Of a DNA stretch of 64,000 bases, positions 9,392-19,854 are shown one piece after another; the first letter of the stretch is position 1, and each line of letters begins with the position of its first letter. The position numbers and the translations under genes were made by a program. The notes beneath the pieces are model-generated. The model was not told the origin of the DNA. It saw nothing but the letters and a program-made list of their open reading frames with translations, and searched no databases. Source of the stretch: Streptomyces sp. HSG2 (GTDB lineage Bacteria > Actinomycetota > Actinomycetes > Streptomycetales > Streptomycetaceae); assembly GCF_016598575.1 (NCBI RefSeq), contig NZ_CP066801.1, forward strand, positions 1,046,001-1,110,000. The letters are read 5' to 3'.

Positions 9392-10105
9392 CTACGACCA
9401 GGACGCGACCAGGTACCCCACTCCATAGGGCGCCCCCTCGTACAGCAGGGCCCCGCCGAGCGAGGCGCCTTCCGCCGCGCCGGCGAGCACCTGCCACGGC
9501 CCACGTCCGGACACCCTCAGCGTGCGTGCCAGTTCCTCGTCGAGGGCGCCCAGCGCTCCGGTGTCGGCGGCGGCCAAGGCTCGGGCCACATCCGCGTCGA
9601 AGGGCTCGGCGCGCGCGTCGAGGTAGCCGGGAGCCTTGAGGGTGCGACAGGCGCTGCCGTCGCCCAGCACCAGCATCGCGACGCGGTCCGAACTCTCCCT
9701 CAGCTCGCGGCCCGCGGCCCGGCAGCGCGCCCCGGGCGTCTCCTGGCCCACGGCCACCCCCTCGACCGGGGACGCGCACCGGTCGACACGTGCCAACAGC
9801 CAGGCGCCCACCGCGAGCCCGTAGGGCAGGGTCCGGCCGCCGCCCGCTTCCGGCCCTTCGCCGAGCCGTACCTCCAGTTCCACACCGAAGCCGCGGAACG
9901 ACCCTCGGGTACCGGCGGGATAGGTCTCAAGGACCCCACTCCTGCCGGGTCCCACCACCACGAGCCGGTCGGGACGGGAAGCCGCGAGCGCACCCACGGC
10001 CTCGGCGCACGCGGCGCGCGCGGAGGCCAGCTCGGGTGCGGCGCCCGCGGCGATCTCGGGTACCAGGAGAGGGGGGCAGGGGCAGAGGGCGGCGGCAACG
10101 AGCAT
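9392..10105 (-). CDS. Class III extradiol dioxygenase-like protein
   Basis: About 237 residues beginning MLVAAALCPCPPLLVPEI, which matches actinobacterial proteins annotated as class III (LigB-type) extradiol ring-cleavage dioxygenase subunit. The metal-binding histidines of true LigB enzymes are not evident in the N-terminal part, so catalysis is doubtful. It lies downstream of miaB on the same strand. The ATG at 10103-10105 gives the natural hydrophobic N-terminus. Confidence 0.65.
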   Translation of the reverse strand: MLVAAALCPCPPLLVPEIAAGAAPELASARAACAEAVGALAASRPDRLVVVGPGRSGVLETYPAGTRGSFRGFGVELEVRLGEGPEAGGGRTLPYGLAVGAWLLARVDRCASPVEGVAVGQETPGARCRAAGRELRESSDRVAMLVLGDGSACRTLKAPGYLDARAEPFDADVARALAAADTGALGALDEELARTLRVSGRGPWQVLAGAAEGASLGGALLYEGAPYGVGYLVASWS

Positions 10106-10188
10106 GATCGGCAGCGTAGCCGCGCGAGGACGTCGCGCGTCACCGGCCGGGGCGAAGAGAACCCGTCCGCCCCGGAACCACCGCCGCC

Positions 10189-11709
10189 TCACCCACTCTG
10201 GCAACCACCCCCGGCGGGAACGGGAAGCGGATCGGGCACGCCGACCGTCGGCACCCCGAGCATCACTCCGCCCGACTTCTCGGCCGGGGCGGCGTGACGC
10301 GCGCTCCACGCGTCCCCCGCACGTGTGCGTCGCACCTCCCGCACCGGCCCCTCGGCGAGCAGGTGGTGCGGGGCGGCGTAGGTGATCTCGACCGTCACCA
10401 TGTCGCCGGGGCGCACCTCCGCCTCGGGCTTGGCGAAGTGCACCAGGCGGTTGTCGGGGGCACGGCCCGACAACCGCCTGGTGGTGCCGTCCTTGCGCCC
10501 TTCTCCCTCGGCGACCATGAGTTCGAGCCGGCGGCCGACCTGCCGCTTGTTCTCCTCCCAGGAGATCTCCTCCTGAAGTGCCACGAGACGTTCGTAGCGT
10601 TCTTGGACGACCGGCTTGGGGATCTGCCCGTCCATCTCCGCGGCCGGGGTTCCCGGTCGCTTGGAGTACTGGAAAGTGAACGCCTGCGCGAAGCGGGCCT
10701 CTCGGACCACACGCATGGTCTGCTCGAAGTCCTCGTCGGTCTCGCCCGGGAAACCGACGATGATGTCCGTGGTGATCGCGGCCTCGGGGAGGGCGGCCCG
10801 GACCTTCTCGATGATCCCGAGGTACCGCTCCTGACGGTAGGAGCGCCGCATGGCCCTCAGCACCGCGTCCGAGCCGGACTGCAGCGGCATGTGCAGTTGG
10901 GGCATCACGTTGGGGGTCTCGGCCATCGCCTCGATCACGTCGTCGGTGAAGTCCCTCGGGTGGGGGGAGGTGAAGCGGACCCGCTCCAGCCCCTCGACGC
11001 CGCCGCAGGCGCGGAGCAGTTTGCCGAACGCCTCGCGGTCGCCCATGTCGGAACCGTAGGCGTTGACGTTCTGGCCGAGCAGGGTGATCTCGCTGACACC
11101 CTCCGCGACGAGGGCCTCGACCTCCGCGAGGATGTCCCCCGGCCTGCGGTCCTTCTCCTTGCCGCGGAGCGCGGGAACGATGCAGAAGGTACAGGTGTTG
11201 TTGCACCCGACGGAGATGGAGACCCACGCCGCGTAGGCGCTCTCGCGTCGCGTCGGGAGGGTGGAGGGAAAAGCCTCCAGCGAGTCCGCGATCTCGACCT
11301 GTGCCTCCTCCCGCACGCGGGCGCGCTCCAGGAGCACCGGCAGCCGCCCGATGTTGTGGGTGCCGAACACGACGTCCACCCAGGGGGCGCGTCGGACGAT
11401 GGTGTCGCGGTCCTTCTGGGCCAGGCAACCGCCGACGGCGATCCGCATGCCGGGGCGGGCGGCCTTTCGGGGGGCGAGGCGCCCCAGGTTCCCGTAGAGC
11501 TTGTTGTCGGCGTTCTCCCGCACCGCGCAGGTGTTGAAGACGACGACGTCGGCGTCGCCGTCGGCGCCTTCGGGGGCGCGCACGTAGCCCGCCCCCTCCA
11601 GCAGGCCGGCCAGGCGCTCGGAGTCGTGGACGTTCATCTGGCACCCGTAGGTGCGCACCTCGTATGTACGCTCAACGTCCACGGGCCGGTTCCGGTCGAT
11701 GCTGGTCAT
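10189..11709 (-). CDS. miaB: tRNA methylthiotransferase MiaB
   Basis: About 506 residues. Radical SAM enzyme forming ms2i6A37 on tRNA after MiaA. The N-terminal MTTase domain has three cluster cysteines ([19 protein letters not shown]). The radical SAM motif is [10 protein letters not shown]-terminal TRAM-like domain ([20 protein letters not shown]) follows. The tail after about residue 460 is a Pro/Gly-rich actinobacterial extension. The start is the ATG at 11707-11709, just before the MTTase domain. Confidence 0.95.
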   Translation of the reverse strand: MTSIDRNRPVDVERTYEVRTYGCQMNVHDSERLAGLLEGAGYVRAPEGADGDADVVVFNTCAVRENADNKLYGNLGRLAPRKAARPGMRIAVGGCLAQKDRDTIVRRAPWVDVVFGTHNIGRLPVLLERARVREEAQVEIADSLEAFPSTLPTRRESAYAAWVSISVGCNNTCTFCIVPALRGKEKDRRPGDILAEVEALVAEGVSEITLLGQNVNAYGSDMGDREAFGKLLRACGGVEGLERVRFTSPHPRDFTDDVIEAMAETPNVMPQLHMPLQSGSDAVLRAMRRSYRQERYLGIIEKVRAALPEAAITTDIIVGFPGETDEDFEQTMRVVREARFAQAFTFQYSKRPGTPAAEMDGQIPKPVVQERYERLVALQEEISWEENKRQVGRRLELMVAEGEGRKDGTTRRLSGRAPDNRLVHFAKPEAEVRPGDMVTVEITYAAPHHLLAEGPVREVRRTRAGDAWSARHAAPAEKSGGVMLGVPTVGVPDPLPVPAGGGCQSG

Positions 11710-11907
11710 GCCACAAGGGTAGGCGGTGCGCGCGGGGCCCTTCGCCGCTCGCCTCGTCTCGGGTCCGGCCCGAGCGCCGAGTCGCGGGTGCGCCGGCGCG
11801 GGCCGGGGCCGCCTGGCCGCCGTCCTGCCGGCGGATGGCAGCATGGCCTGGTCAGGGGCTCTCGACGAGCGGGCCCGACGACCGATCGACGAACAAGGGG
11901 AAGAGAC

Positions 11908-12393
11908 GTGTCCGCTCCACGCCTGAAGGCGACACCGCTGCCGGGAATCGGGGTGCAGTACAACCTGGTCACCCGGGAGCAGCGGCACCTGTCGGTCGTC
12001 GCCCACCGGGACGGCGCCCGCACCGTGAGCCTCTACCGCACGGACGACCCCGACTCGTGCGCCTACTCGCTCCGGCTGACCGCGGCGGAGGCGGAGGCGG
12101 TGACCGACGCCCTCCAGCCCGACCACCACAGCGCCAGCCTGCTGTCGACCACCCAGCTGGGGTTGGTGGCCGAACGTATCGAGATCTCCGCCTCCTCTCA
12201 TTGGAACGGCAGACTCCTGGGCGACACCCGAATGCGCACCGAGACGGGCGCCTCGGTGGTCGCGGTCCTCCGTCGCGCGGAGGCCATCCCCTCGCCCGCC
12301 CCCGACTTCCGTCTCGTGGGAGGGGACATACTCATCGTGATCGGCACCCGCGAGGGCGTCGACAGCGCCGCCGCCATACTCGGGCGGGAGTGA
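11908..12393 (+). CDS. TrkA-C type regulatory subunit of K+/H+ antiporter
   Basis: 161 residues. The C-terminal half ([20 protein letters not shown], then [13 protein letters not shown]) is a TrkA_C/RCK-C ligand-binding domain. The N-terminal half is the extension seen in soluble partners of Kef/CPA2 antiporters. The GTG start has AAGGGGAAG upstream. The antiporter gene begins four bases after its stop, so the two are translationally coupled and very likely form one transporter complex. Confidence 0.85.
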   Translation: MSAPRLKATPLPGIGVQYNLVTREQRHLSVVAHRDGARTVSLYRTDDPDSCAYSLRLTAAEAEAVTDALQPDHHSASLLSTTQLGLVAERIEISASSHWNGRLLGDTRMRTETGASVVAVLRRAEAIPSPAPDFRLVGGDILIVIGTREGVDSAAAILGRE

Positions 12394-12397
12394 GCCG

Positions 12398-13639
12398 GTG
12401 CACTCAGCGACGCTGCTCATCGAGTTCGGGGCCATCATCCTCGGCCTCGGTCTCCTGGGTCGGTTCGCCGGCCGTTTCCGCCTGTCGCCCATTCCCCTGT
12501 ACCTCATCGCCGGTCTGGCGTTCGGCGAGGGAGGGCTGCTGCCGCTGGGGGCGAGCGAGGAATTCATCGCCATCGGCGCCGAGATCGGCGTCATCCTCCT
12601 GCTGCTGATGCTCGGTCTGGAGTACACGGCGGGCGATCTCGTCACCAACCTCAAGGCCCACTATCCGGCCGGCCTGGTCGACGGCGCGCTCAACGCGTTG
12701 CCGGGGGCGGCGGTGGCGCTGCTCCTGGGATGGGGCCCGGTGGCCGCCGTTGTCCTGGCCGGGGTGACGTGGATCTCCTCGTCGGGTGTGATCGCGAAGG
12801 TTCTGGGAGACCTCGGCCGGATCGGCAACCGCGAGACGCCGGTCATCCTCAGTGTCCTGGTCCTGGAGGATCTGGCGATGGCCGTCTACCTGCCGATCGT
12901 CACCGCGCTGGTGGCCGGGGTGGGGCTGATGACCGGCAGCATCACCCTGGCCGTGGCGCTGAGCGCGGCAGGTCTGGTCCTGTTCGTGGCCGTGCGCTAC
13001 GGAAGGATCATCTCCCGGTTCGTGTCCAGCGACGACCCCGAGAAGCTGCTGTTGGTGGTGCTCGGCGTGACGATCCTCGTGGCGGGCCTCGCCCAGCAGT
13101 TGCAGGTGTCGGCCGCCGTGGGCGCGTTCCTGGTGGGCATCGCCCTCTCCGGGGAGGTCGCCGAGGGCGCGCACACCCTGCTGAGCCCGCTGCGTGACCT
13201 GTTCGCCGCCGTCTTCTTCGTCTTCTTCGGCTTGCACACCGACCCGGCCAGCATTCCTCCGGTGCTGCTTCCGGCACTTCTGCTGGCCACCGTGACGGCG
13301 CTCACGAAGATCGCCACGGGGTACTGGGCGGCCCGCCGAGCGGGGATCTCCGAACGGGGTCGGTGGCGGACGGGTGGCGCTCTCGTCGCCCGGGGCGAGT
13401 TCTCGATCGTCATCGCGGGCCTGGCCGTCTCGGCGGGGATCGAGCCGTCGCTGGGGCCGCTGGCCACGGCCTACGTGCTGATTCTGGTCATCGTGGGTCC
13501 GTTGACCGCCCGCTACACCGAGCCCTTGGCCATGCGCCTGTCGCGACGGCTTCGGTCGGGCACCGGAGGGGGCGGGGGGCCGGGCCCCGTCACCGGCGCG
13601 GTGCCGACGGTCGCCGCCGAGGCCAGGGTCGGCGACTGA
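12398..13639 (+). CDS. CPA2-family cation:proton antiporter
   Basis: 413 residues, about twelve hydrophobic segments, sodium/proton exchanger fold. Recognisable elements are [14 protein letters not shown] near the N-terminus and [17 protein letters not shown] in the middle. The [18 protein letters not shown] segment near the C-terminus is typical of Kef/YjbQ-like K+ efflux antiporters. It lacks the cytoplasmic RCK domain of KefB/C; the preceding small gene supplies it in trans. Likely role: potassium efflux and pH or osmotic homeostasis. Confidence 0.9.
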   Translation: MHSATLLIEFGAIILGLGLLGRFAGRFRLSPIPLYLIAGLAFGEGGLLPLGASEEFIAIGAEIGVILLLLMLGLEYTAGDLVTNLKAHYPAGLVDGALNALPGAAVALLLGWGPVAAVVLAGVTWISSSGVIAKVLGDLGRIGNRETPVILSVLVLEDLAMAVYLPIVTALVAGVGLMTGSITLAVALSAAGLVLFVAVRYGRIISRFVSSDDPEKLLLVVLGVTILVAGLAQQLQVSAAVGAFLVGIALSGEVAEGAHTLLSPLRDLFAAVFFVFFGLHTDPASIPPVLLPALLLATVTALTKIATGYWAARRAGISERGRWRTGGALVARGEFSIVIAGLAVSAGIEPSLGPLATAYVLILVIVGPLTARYTEPLAMRLSRRLRSGTGGGGGPGPVTGAVPTVAAEARVGD

Positions 13640-13645
13640 CCTCCG

Positions 13646-13672
13646 GGTCGGGGCGGCGCGACCGCCCCGACC
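13646..13672 (+). terminator. Terminator of the antiporter pair
   Basis: Arms 13646-13656 and 13662-13672 are perfectly complementary over 11 bp around CGCGA, seven bases after the antiporter stop. TTTC follows shortly downstream. Confidence 0.7.
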
Positions 13673-13776
13673 GAGGTTTCTCGCCACCGCCCGGGCCCCT
13701 GTCGCCCGACCACGGCGGCGGAGCGCTGTGATCCAGGCCCTGGCCGGATCGAACCGGGTCTGGCACGATCGCGCCC

Positions 13777-14772
13777 ATGTCCCCCCGACGCCCCTCCATC
13801 ACCGGACGTCGGGCCGCCACCGGCGCGGTGGCCGGCCTGATCGCCCTCGGTCTCCTCCTGTGGTGGCTGGTGCCGGTGGGTGAGGATCCGCCCCGAGGGA
13901 CGATCACCGTGAGTACCGGCACGCAGGCCGGTGTCTACCACAAGTACGGGGAGCTGCTCCGCGACAGGCTGGCCCGGGACATGCCCGACCTGCGAGTGCG
14001 CCTGGTGCCCAGCGCGGGCTCCCAGCAGAACCTCGAGCGGCTCGCCTCGGGCGAGGCGGACTTCACCATTGCCGCCGCCGACGCGGTGGAGACCTACAAG
14101 ATCGATGATCTTCCGGAGGCGGACCGATTGCGAGGGGTTGCCCGGCTGTACGACGACTACGTGCAACTCGTGGTGCCGGTCGACTCCGACATCCACTCGC
14201 TCGCCGACCTCCGTGGCAAGAGGGTCGCCATAGGTCTGCCGGACTCCGGGGTGCGTCTGATCGCCACGCGTCTGCTGTCGGCCGCCGGCATCGATCCCGA
14301 GCGCGACATCACGGCGCGGTCCGACGGCATCGACACCGGTCCGGGGCGGCTGGGCGAGGAGCTGGACGCCTTCTTCTGGTCGGGTGGCGTGCCGACGGAC
14401 GGGCTTCGACAGACGGCTGAGACCTCCGCCTTCCGCTTCGTTCCCATCGGCGAGGAGCGCGTCGCCGAACTGCACGCGGAGGGGGGCGCGACGCGCTACT
14501 ACCGCGCCGCCAACATGCCGGAATCGGCCTACCCGACCGTGCAGAACGGCTCGCCCGTGCCCACGATGGCGGTGTCGAACCTGCTGGTGACGCGCGACGA
14601 CCTCGATCCCCGACTCACCGAGTGGCTCACTCGCACGGTGATCGAGAGCAGGGACGGCATAGGCGCACACGTCCACTCCGCGCAGTTGGTCGATCTCCGG
14701 ACGGCGATCTACACCGATCCGGTGACCCTGCACGACGGCGCCCGACTCTACTACCGGTCCGTCAAGCCGTGA
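13777..14772 (+). CDS. TAXI family substrate-binding protein
   Basis: 331 residues. After an N-terminal membrane anchor (VAGLIALGLLLWWLVP) comes GTITVSTGTQAGVYHKYG, the signature of TAXI-type TRAP solute-binding proteins. DLRGKRVAIGLPDSGVR and PVPTMAVSNLLVT follow. No TRAP permease gene is next to it. Instead it converges on the gluK sensor kinase gene, 71 bases away. In some TAXI proteins the ligand is glutamate, so a link to the neighbouring glutamate system is possible but is inference. Confidence 0.85.
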   Translation: MSPRRPSITGRRAATGAVAGLIALGLLLWWLVPVGEDPPRGTITVSTGTQAGVYHKYGELLRDRLARDMPDLRVRLVPSAGSQQNLERLASGEADFTIAAADAVETYKIDDLPEADRLRGVARLYDDYVQLVVPVDSDIHSLADLRGKRVAIGLPDSGVRLIATRLLSAAGIDPERDITARSDGIDTGPGRLGEELDAFFWSGGVPTDGLRQTAETSAFRFVPIGEERVAELHAEGGATRYYRAANMPESAYPTVQNGSPVPTMAVSNLLVTRDDLDPRLTEWLTRTVIESRDGIGAHVHSAQLVDLRTAIYTDPVTLHDGARLYYRSVKP

Positions 14773-14843
14773 CCCTCCGGCGGAGGCGTCGAGCGGGTCA
14801 CCGCCTCGGGCCCTGGGTGCCCGACCGTGCCGGGTGCCCCACG

Positions 14844-16265
14844 TCAGGACTCGGGTGGCCGGCTCCTGGGTACCGTCACGGTCACCTTCAGTCCGTGCGG
14901 TTCGTGATGGTCGAACGCGATGCCGCCGCCGACACCGGCGAGCAGTGCACGGCAGATGGAGAGGCCGAGTCCGGACCCCTTGACGTTCTGGTGTCTTCCG
15001 CTGCGCCAGAACCGGTCGCCGACACGGGCGAGTTCGTCGTCGGGCAGTCCGGGCCCGAGGTCCGTGACCACCACGGTCGCCTCGTCGCCGCGTGAGGCGA
15101 CCTCCACGCGCACCCCCTCGTCGCCCTCTCCCTCCGGAGTGAACTTGACGGCGTTGTCGATGACGGTGTCCAAGGCGCTGGACAGGGCGACCGGATCGGT
15201 CCAAGCGGTGGTCGGCGGACACTCCGCCGCCAGTCGCACCCCCTTGGCCTCGGCGGTCGGCGCCCAGGCGGCTACCCTCTCCGCGACGAGAGCGCCGATG
15301 TCGGTGACCGCGAGGCTGGGCGTCGCGTGCTCCGCCAGTGCCAGGTCGAGCAGGTCGTCCAGTACGCGGGCCAGGCGTCTGCCCTCCGCCTGCACCGACG
15401 CGATCTCCTCGTTGCCCTCCGGCAGTTCCAGCGCGAGAAGCTCGATTCGCAAGAGCAGGGCGGCGAGCGGGTTGCGCAGTTGGTGCGAGGCGTCGGCGAC
15501 GAAGGCGCGCTGCTGCTCCAGCACGTCCTCCACGTGGTCGGCCATCTCGTTGAACGACTTGGCCAGGCGGCGAAGTTCCGGTGGCCCCCCGGTCGGCGCG
15601 ACGCGCGACTTCAGGCGACCGGTCGCGATGTCGTGGGTCGTGGCGTCCAGGACTCCGACGGGGCGCATGACCCAGCCCGTCAACCGCCACGCCGCCACGA
15701 CCGCCAGCAACATCGCCGCGGACTCCCCCGCCCCGATCAGGAGCCAGCCCCGCAGGATCCGTGCGCGCATGGCGTCGGTGGGGGAATCGGTGACCACGAC
15801 GGCCACGACGTCCCCGTCCCGGATGACCGGTGAGGCGACGACCAGCCGCCCGGTCTGCCCGGGCCACACCTGCGAAGGGTCGTGGCTTCGCCTGCTGAGC
15901 AGAGCCTCCTCGAAGGCGGCGCGCACGTCTCCTTCCTTCGGGAGGAACCAGCTGGTCGGGGCGTTGGCCATGGGTATGTCGTTGCGGTAGAAGACACCGG
16001 CGCGGATTCCGTAGACGTCGTAGTAGCTGTCCAGCTCGCTCTGGAGCGTCCGCAACCGCTCGGTGCCGGTGGCGGAGGAACCGTCGGTGTCGTCGGCGTC
16101 GGTGACGAACTGCGCGAGCGCGGCGAAGCGAGCCGTGTCGTCGATGCGGTCGACGACGACTTTCTGTTGCTCGGCCCGGGCGAAGCTGATGCCGAGGGGA
16201 ATCCCGAGGGCGAGCAGCACGGCCGCCATCAGGACGACGAGCAACGGCAGCAGTCTCGTACGCAC
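14844..16265 (-). CDS. gluK: Sensor histidine kinase GluK
   Basis: About 473 residues. A first membrane segment (LLPLLVVLMAAVLLALGIPLG) is followed by an extracytoplasmic domain of about 140 residues, a second membrane segment (GWLLIGAGESAAMLLAVVAAW) and HAMP. HisKA has its phosphorylated His in FVADASHQLRNPLAALLLR. The HATPase domain has an N box in DTVIDNAVKFTPEG and a G box in GSGLGLSICRALL. The GTG at 16263-16265 starts nine bases after the response-regulator stop. Position next to gluABCD identifies it with GluK of S. coelicolor, which senses glutamate. Confidence 0.88.
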   Translation of the reverse strand: MRTRLLPLLVVLMAAVLLALGIPLGISFARAEQQKVVVDRIDDTARFAALAQFVTDADDTDGSSATGTERLRTLQSELDSYYDVYGIRAGVFYRNDIPMANAPTSWFLPKEGDVRAAFEEALLSRRSHDPSQVWPGQTGRLVVASPVIRDGDVVAVVVTDSPTDAMRARILRGWLLIGAGESAAMLLAVVAAWRLTGWVMRPVGVLDATTHDIATGRLKSRVAPTGGPPELRRLAKSFNEMADHVEDVLEQQRAFVADASHQLRNPLAALLLRIELLALELPEGNEEIASVQAEGRRLARVLDDLLDLALAEHATPSLAVTDIGALVAERVAAWAPTAEAKGVRLAAECPPTTAWTDPVALSSALDTVIDNAVKFTPEGEGDEGVRVEVASRGDEATVVVTDLGPGLPDDELARVGDRFWRSGRHQNVKGSGLGLSICRALLAGVGGGIAFDHHEPHGLKVTVTVPRSRPPES

Positions 16266-16273
16266 CGTGCCGA

Positions 16274-16969
16274 CTACCGTTCGGTGGGACCGGGCGCGAC
16301 GAGTCGGTAACCAACGCCGCGCACCGTCTCGATCAGCGCCGGCAGTCGGAGCTTGGAGCGCAGAGAGGCCACGTGCACCTCCAGCGTGCGCCCCGTCCCC
16401 TCCCAGCTGGTCTGCCACACCTCGCTGATGATCTGCTCCCTGCGGAAGACGACTCCGGGGCGTTGGGCGAGCAGAGCCAGCAGATCGAACTCCTTGCGTG
16501 TCAGCGGGACGACCGCTCCTCCCGCACGGACGGTGCGGGTCGGCAGATCGATGTGGATCGGACCGAGCCGGAGATCGGTCTCGACGGTGGAGACGGGCTC
16601 GTCGGGGGCGTTCCGACGACTGACGGCGTGGATGCGAGCGAGGAGTTCTCCGGTGTCGTAGGGCTTGACCACGTAGTCGTCGGCGCCGAGGTTGAGGCCG
16701 TGGATCCGGGACCGCACGTCGGAACGGGCGGTCACCATGATCACCGGAGTCGCGGTGAGCTTGCGGATCTTGCCGCACACCTCGAACCCGTCCTGGTCGG
16801 GCAGACCTAGATCAAGCAGGACCACCCCGAAACCACTGCCCTCGGGGACCAGGGCCTGTAGCGCCTCCTCGCCGCTGCGCGCGTGGGTCACGGCGAAGCC
16901 GTGCCGGGTCAGGACCGCGGACAGCGCCGCCGCCACATGGTTGTCGTCCTCGACGAGCAGCAGTCTCAT
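16274..16969 (-). CDS. gluR: OmpR-family response regulator GluR
   Basis: 231 residues. The receiver domain shows acidic pocket VEDD, phosphoacceptor Asp in VVLLDLGLPDQDG, Thr in IMVTAR and Lys in VVKPYD. A winged-helix OmpR DNA-binding domain follows (LTRKEFDLLALLAQRPG, VASLRSKL, ETVRGVGYRL). The ATG at 16967-16969 has GGAGGG upstream. It is the first gene of the gluR-gluK operon and is divergent from gluA across a 313-bp intergenic region with a direct repeat that could be its operator. Confidence 0.9.
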   Translation of the reverse strand: MRLLLVEDDNHVAAALSAVLTRHGFAVTHARSGEEALQALVPEGSGFGVVLLDLGLPDQDGFEVCGKIRKLTATPVIMVTARSDVRSRIHGLNLGADDYVVKPYDTGELLARIHAVSRRNAPDEPVSTVETDLRLGPIHIDLPTRTVRAGGAVVPLTRKEFDLLALLAQRPGVVFRREQIISEVWQTSWEGTGRTLEVHVASLRSKLRLPALIETVRGVGYRLVAPGPTER

Positions 16970-17282
16970 CCGGCCCTCCTTCGATCTCGTCGGCCGTACG
17001 CACCTCCTCGCGCGGGCGCGGCCCGACACGGGCGTCACGCGCGCGTCCCTGTTCGCACACCCGTCCCAAGCAGTCACGCCGAAGGACGGGGATCGAGTCA
17101 AGGGGGTTCCGGTTGTGGACCCCCGAAGTTACCCGGCCGATATACGCCCAGCTCACAAGTGCTACGACGGGTGTCCGTTTGCTACCGGATCGTGATGCTC
17201 AGATTCCCCTCAGATGTGATGACGCCGCTCGACACCTCTCACTACTGTCCACCGAAACCGAGGAGGACGGAGCCCAGAATCG
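16970..17282. promoter_or_regulatory. Divergent gluR / gluA regulatory region
   Basis: No gene is visible here. It carries the promoters of gluR (minus) and gluA (plus). The most evident motif is a 7-bp direct repeat CTCAGAT at 17198-17204 and 17209-17215, with an 11-bp period. That spacing is what tandem OmpR/PhoP-type regulators use, one helical turn apart. It lies 68 bp before the gluA start. Assignment as the GluR site is inference. Confidence 0.5.
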
Positions 17283-18059
<777 letters not shown>

Positions 18060-18199
18060 CTTCACGAGGCCGACCCAGGACGGTCGGCACCACGCTCGAC
18101 GGCCCGCCGGTCCCGTAGGCCCGCCGTCGATTTCGGCCTGTACGCACCGGACTCCCGAGCCGGCGCGCCAGGCCCCCTGTCCAGGCGGCCCGACCGCGC

Positions 18200-18234
18200 G
18201 ACGGCACCGTCCGTCCGAGACGGACGGTGCCGTC
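18200..18234 (+). terminator. Intercistronic hairpin between gluA and gluB
   Basis: Arms 18200-18214 and 18220-18234 form a perfect 15-bp stem with a 5-base loop. No T-run follows. In binding-protein transporter operons such hairpins partially terminate transcription or protect the message ends, changing subunit ratios. Confidence 0.65.
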
Positions 18235-18267
18235 CGATCGCCCGATCACAGCCAAAGGATGTTCACC

Positions 18268-19104
18268 ATGAAGCTCCGCAGAGTCACCGCGGCCTCGGCC
18301 ACCGTCCTCGCGCTCGCCCTCGCCGCCACCGCTTGCGGTTCCGGCGACGACAGCGACGGGTCCTCCGGCGGCGACGACGAGAAGATCACCATCGGCATCA
18401 AGTTCGACCAGCCGGGCCTCGGCCAGAAGACCCCGCAGGGCTTCGCCGGCTTCGACGTGGACGTCGCCACCTACGTCGCCGAGAAGCTCGGATACAGCGA
18501 GGACCAGATCTCCTGGAAGGAGTCGAAGAGCGCCGACCGCGAGACGATGCTGCAGCGCGGCGACGTCGACTTCATCGCCGCCACCTACTCGATCACTCCG
18601 GAGCGCGCGGAGAAGGTCGACTTCGCCGGCCCGTACCTGCTCGCCCACCAGGACGTGCTGATCAGCGCCGACGACGACTCCATCGAGAAGCCCGAGGACC
18701 TCAAGGGCAAGAACCTCTGCTCGGTGGTCGGCTCGACCTCGGCCCAGAACGTCAACGACAAGCTGGGCCTCGAAGCCAACCTGCAGGAGTACCCGACGTA
18801 CTCGGCCTGCCTCGGCGGCCTGGAGAACGGCGCCATCGACGCTCTGACCACGGACGACTCGATCCTGGCCGGCTACGCGGCGCAGGACCAGTTCGCCGGC
18901 AAGTTCAAGCTCGCGGGCTTCGACATGACCAACGAGAACTACGGCATCGGCGTCAAGAAGGGCAGCGACCTCAAGGAGAAGATCGACGAGGCGCTGGAGG
19001 CGATGGTCGCGGACGGCTCGTGGGACAAGGCCGTGGAGGACAACTTCGGTCCGGCCGACTACGACAACGAGCCCGCGCCCGCGATCGGCGACGTCAAGAG
19101 CTGA
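18268..19104 (+). CDS. gluB: Glutamate-binding lipoprotein GluB
   Basis: About 278 residues. A lipoprotein signal (MKLRRVTAASATVLALALAA, then TACGSGDD) gives a lipidated Cys. The family-3 solute-binding fold follows: FAGFDVDVATYVAEKLGY binds the amino acid, then SITPERAEKVDFAGPY. I chose the ATG at 18268 because AAAGGA lies eight bases upstream; another ATG is three codons earlier. It captures glutamate outside the membrane and passes it to GluC-GluD. Codon use is strongly biased, as expected for a highly expressed binding protein. Confidence 0.93.
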   Translation: MKLRRVTAASATVLALALAATACGSGDDSDGSSGGDDEKITIGIKFDQPGLGQKTPQGFAGFDVDVATYVAEKLGYSEDQISWKESKSADRETMLQRGDVDFIAATYSITPERAEKVDFAGPYLLAHQDVLISADDDSIEKPEDLKGKNLCSVVGSTSAQNVNDKLGLEANLQEYPTYSACLGGLENGAIDALTTDDSILAGYAAQDQFAGKFKLAGFDMTNENYGIGVKKGSDLKEKIDEALEAMVADGSWDKAVEDNFGPADYDNEPAPAIGDVKS

Positions 19105-19116
19105 GGCAACGTCTGA

Positions 19117-19154
19117 CCGGGTGCGCCCCCGTCGACGAGGGGCGGCGCACCCGG
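19117..19154 (+). terminator. Intercistronic hairpin between gluB and gluC
   Basis: Arms 19117-19127 and 19144-19154 pair perfectly over 11 bp, with further pairing of the C/G runs inside the loop. It lies 12 bp after gluB, consistent with stabilising gluB mRNA or reducing gluCD expression. Confidence 0.6.
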
Positions 19155-19188
19155 ACGGACATCCCTACACGCGGAAGCGCGGGAGATC

Positions 19189-19854
19189 GTGTTCGACTTT
19201 CTTGAGGGTTACGACCTGCTGGGGGCCTTCTGGACGACGGTGCAGCTCACTGTGCTCTCCGCCGTCGGCTCCCTGGTCTGGGGCACTCTGCTGGCCGCCA
19301 TGCGCGTCGGCCCGGTTCCCCTGATGCGCGGTTTCGGGACCGCGTACGTGAACATCGTGCGGAACATCCCACTGACAGTGATCATCCTGTTCACGTCGCT
19401 GGGCCTGAACCAGTCCCTGGGCATCAGCCTCGGGGCGGAGGACTTCGGAACGATCAACTTCCGGCTGGCCGTTCTCGGCCTGATCCTCTACACCTCGGCC
19501 TTCGTGTGCGAGGCGCTGCGCTCCGGCATCAACACGGTGCCGGTCGGCCAGGCAGAGGCGGCCCGCGCCATCGGCCTGAGGTTCACGCAGGTACTGGGCC
19601 TGGTCGTTCTTCCGCAGGCGTTCCGGTCCTCGGTCGGCCCCATGGCGAACGTGTTGATCGCGCTCACCAAGAACACCACGGTGGCGGCGGCCATCGGTGT
19701 CGCCGAGGCCGCCCTGCTGATGAAGAAGATGATCGAGAACGAGGCCCAGCTGCTGCTGATCTCCGCGGTCATCGCCTTCGGTTTCCTGGTTCTGACGCTG
19801 CCGACCGGCCTGATCCTGGGCTGGGTGGGCAAGAAGGTGGCGGTGAAGCGATGA
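19189..19854 (+). CDS. gluC: Glutamate ABC transporter permease GluC
   Basis: 221 residues, PAAT-type inner-membrane subunit with about five membrane segments. The EAA loop is visible as EAARAIGLRFTQVLGLVVLP. The GTG start opens MFDFLEGYDLLGAFWTTVQL, the normal beginning of the family. Its stop overlaps the ATG of gluD (ATGA). Confidence 0.93.
   Translation: MFDFLEGYDLLGAFWTTVQLTVLSAVGSLVWGTLLAAMRVGPVPLMRGFGTAYVNIVRNIPLTVIILFTSLGLNQSLGISLGAEDFGTINFRLAVLGLILYTSAFVCEALRSGINTVPVGQAEAARAIGLRFTQVLGLVVLPQAFRSSVGPMANVLIALTKNTTVAAAIGVAEAALLMKKMIENEAQLLLISAVIAFGFLVLTLPTGLILGWVGKKVAVKR

Noticed and set aside
13513..16314. Long open frame on the minus strand (over 900 codons)
   Set aside because: It runs antisense or out of frame to the antiporter, TAXI, and gluK genes; composition is Arg/Gly/Pro noise without family motifs.
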